The notes beneath the pieces are model-generated. The model was not told where the DNA came from. It did no database searches and saw only the letters and a program-made list of their open reading frames with translations. From Paracoccaceae bacterium (GTDB lineage Bacteria; Pseudomonadota; Alphaproteobacteria; Rhodobacterales; Rhodobacteraceae): a stretch of 5,344 bases of DNA. The DNA lies in the NCBI GenBank assembly GCA_003545125.1, contig DQCI01000051.1, forward strand, positions 1 to 5,344, given 5' to 3'. Of this stretch, positions 5,158-5,344 are shown piece by piece (position 1 is the stretch's first letter; each line of letters starts with the position of its first letter). Position numbers and translations under genes: made by a program.

Positions 5158-5344
5158 GCGGACCCGCCCCCCAGCGTGTGCTCATCACCGGCGGCGGCGG
5201 CGGGATCGGCCTCGGCCTCGCGCGGGCCTTTGCCGACCGCGGCGACCGGGTGGCGATCTGCGACGCGGACCCGGCGGCGGTGGCGCATGCGCGCGACACC
5301 TTGCCCGCCGGCAGCATCACCCGCCAGGCCGACGTGACCGACGA
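5154..5344 (+). CDS. Short-chain dehydrogenase/reductase, N-terminal part (runs off the window)
   Basis: The first 63 residues of an SDR, cut by the right edge. The Rossmann dinucleotide-binding motif TGGGGGIG (residues 12-19, the family's TGxxxGIG) follows the first beta strand VLI. An Asp (about 37, in VAICDAD) ends the second strand, which in this family usually means NAD(H) preference over NADP(H). DVTD near the end of the visible part (from about residue 60) is the usual adenine-contacting motif. The catalytic Ser-Tyr-Lys lies outside the window. ATG at 5154 overlaps the BKACE stop as ATGA. Coupling to a BKACE suggests that it oxidises a 3-hydroxy acid to the beta-keto acid that the BKACE cleaves. 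The substrate cannot be read from this fragment. Confidence 0.92.
   Translation, partial: MSGPAPQRVLITGGGGGIGLGLARAFADRGDRVAICDADPAAVAHARDTLPAGSITRQADVTD

Noticed and set aside
4243..5344. A definite carnitine degradation operon
   Set aside because: The BKACE looks dehydrocarnitine-type, but the partner is an SDR. Known bacterial L-carnitine dehydrogenases belong to the 3-hydroxyacyl-CoA dehydrogenase type. No thioesterase or CoA transferase is seen.
1..5344. tRNA or rRNA genes, CRISPR arrays, insertion sequences
   Set aside because: Reading both strands showed no regularly spaced direct repeats with spacers, no transposase-like frames with terminal inverted repeats, and no cloverleaf-like or rRNA-like sequence. 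The two intergenic gaps are under 180 nt.

Overview
The window is a piece of a GC-rich bacterial chromosome or megaplasmid with densely packed, overlapping genes. Codon use and protein families fit an alphaproteobacterium, perhaps a Rhodobacterales member; that placement is an impression, not a computed result. The content is catabolic: a molybdenum hydroxylase operon on the minus strand faces away from a beta-keto acid cleavage enzyme (BKACE) operon on the plus strand.

Layout: 1-93 is the C-terminal end of an unidentified plus-strand gene. 94-237 is a short convergent intergenic stretch with weak hairpins. 238-4067 (minus strand) is a four-gene operon, in transcription order FAD subunit, [2Fe-2S] subunit, molybdopterin-binding subunit, and a small MoaD/ThiS-type protein ending in Gly-Gly. 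Every junction overlaps by 1 to 8 nt, so the genes are almost certainly co-transcribed and translationally coupled. 4068-4242 is a divergent promoter region with a strong dyad next to the hydroxylase operon. 4243-5157 (plus strand) encodes a BKACE of the dehydrocarnitine-cleavage-like type. It overlaps by 4 nt (ATGA) with a short-chain dehydrogenase/reductase (SDR) that runs off the right edge.

How the genes could work together (inference): the three-subunit hydroxylase would hydroxylate or oxidise a substrate with water as oxygen donor. The SDR would oxidise a hydroxyl group to a keto group, and the BKACE would split the resulting beta-keto acid with acetyl-CoA to acetoacetate and a new CoA ester. 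The sequence does not identify the substrate. Signature residues rule out form I CO dehydrogenase and argue against 4-hydroxybenzoyl-CoA reductase.

The most unusual signals are: (1) an 18-bp dyad, CCATACG-N4-CGTATGG, found three times inside the large-subunit gene in all three codon phases, with a weaker fourth copy just after the first gene; (2) one perfect copy of this dyad abutting the start codon of the MoaD-like gene; (3) the presence of that sulfur-carrier-like protein as the last gene of a xanthine-dehydrogenase-family operon; and (4) a separate operator-like dyad in the divergent promoter.
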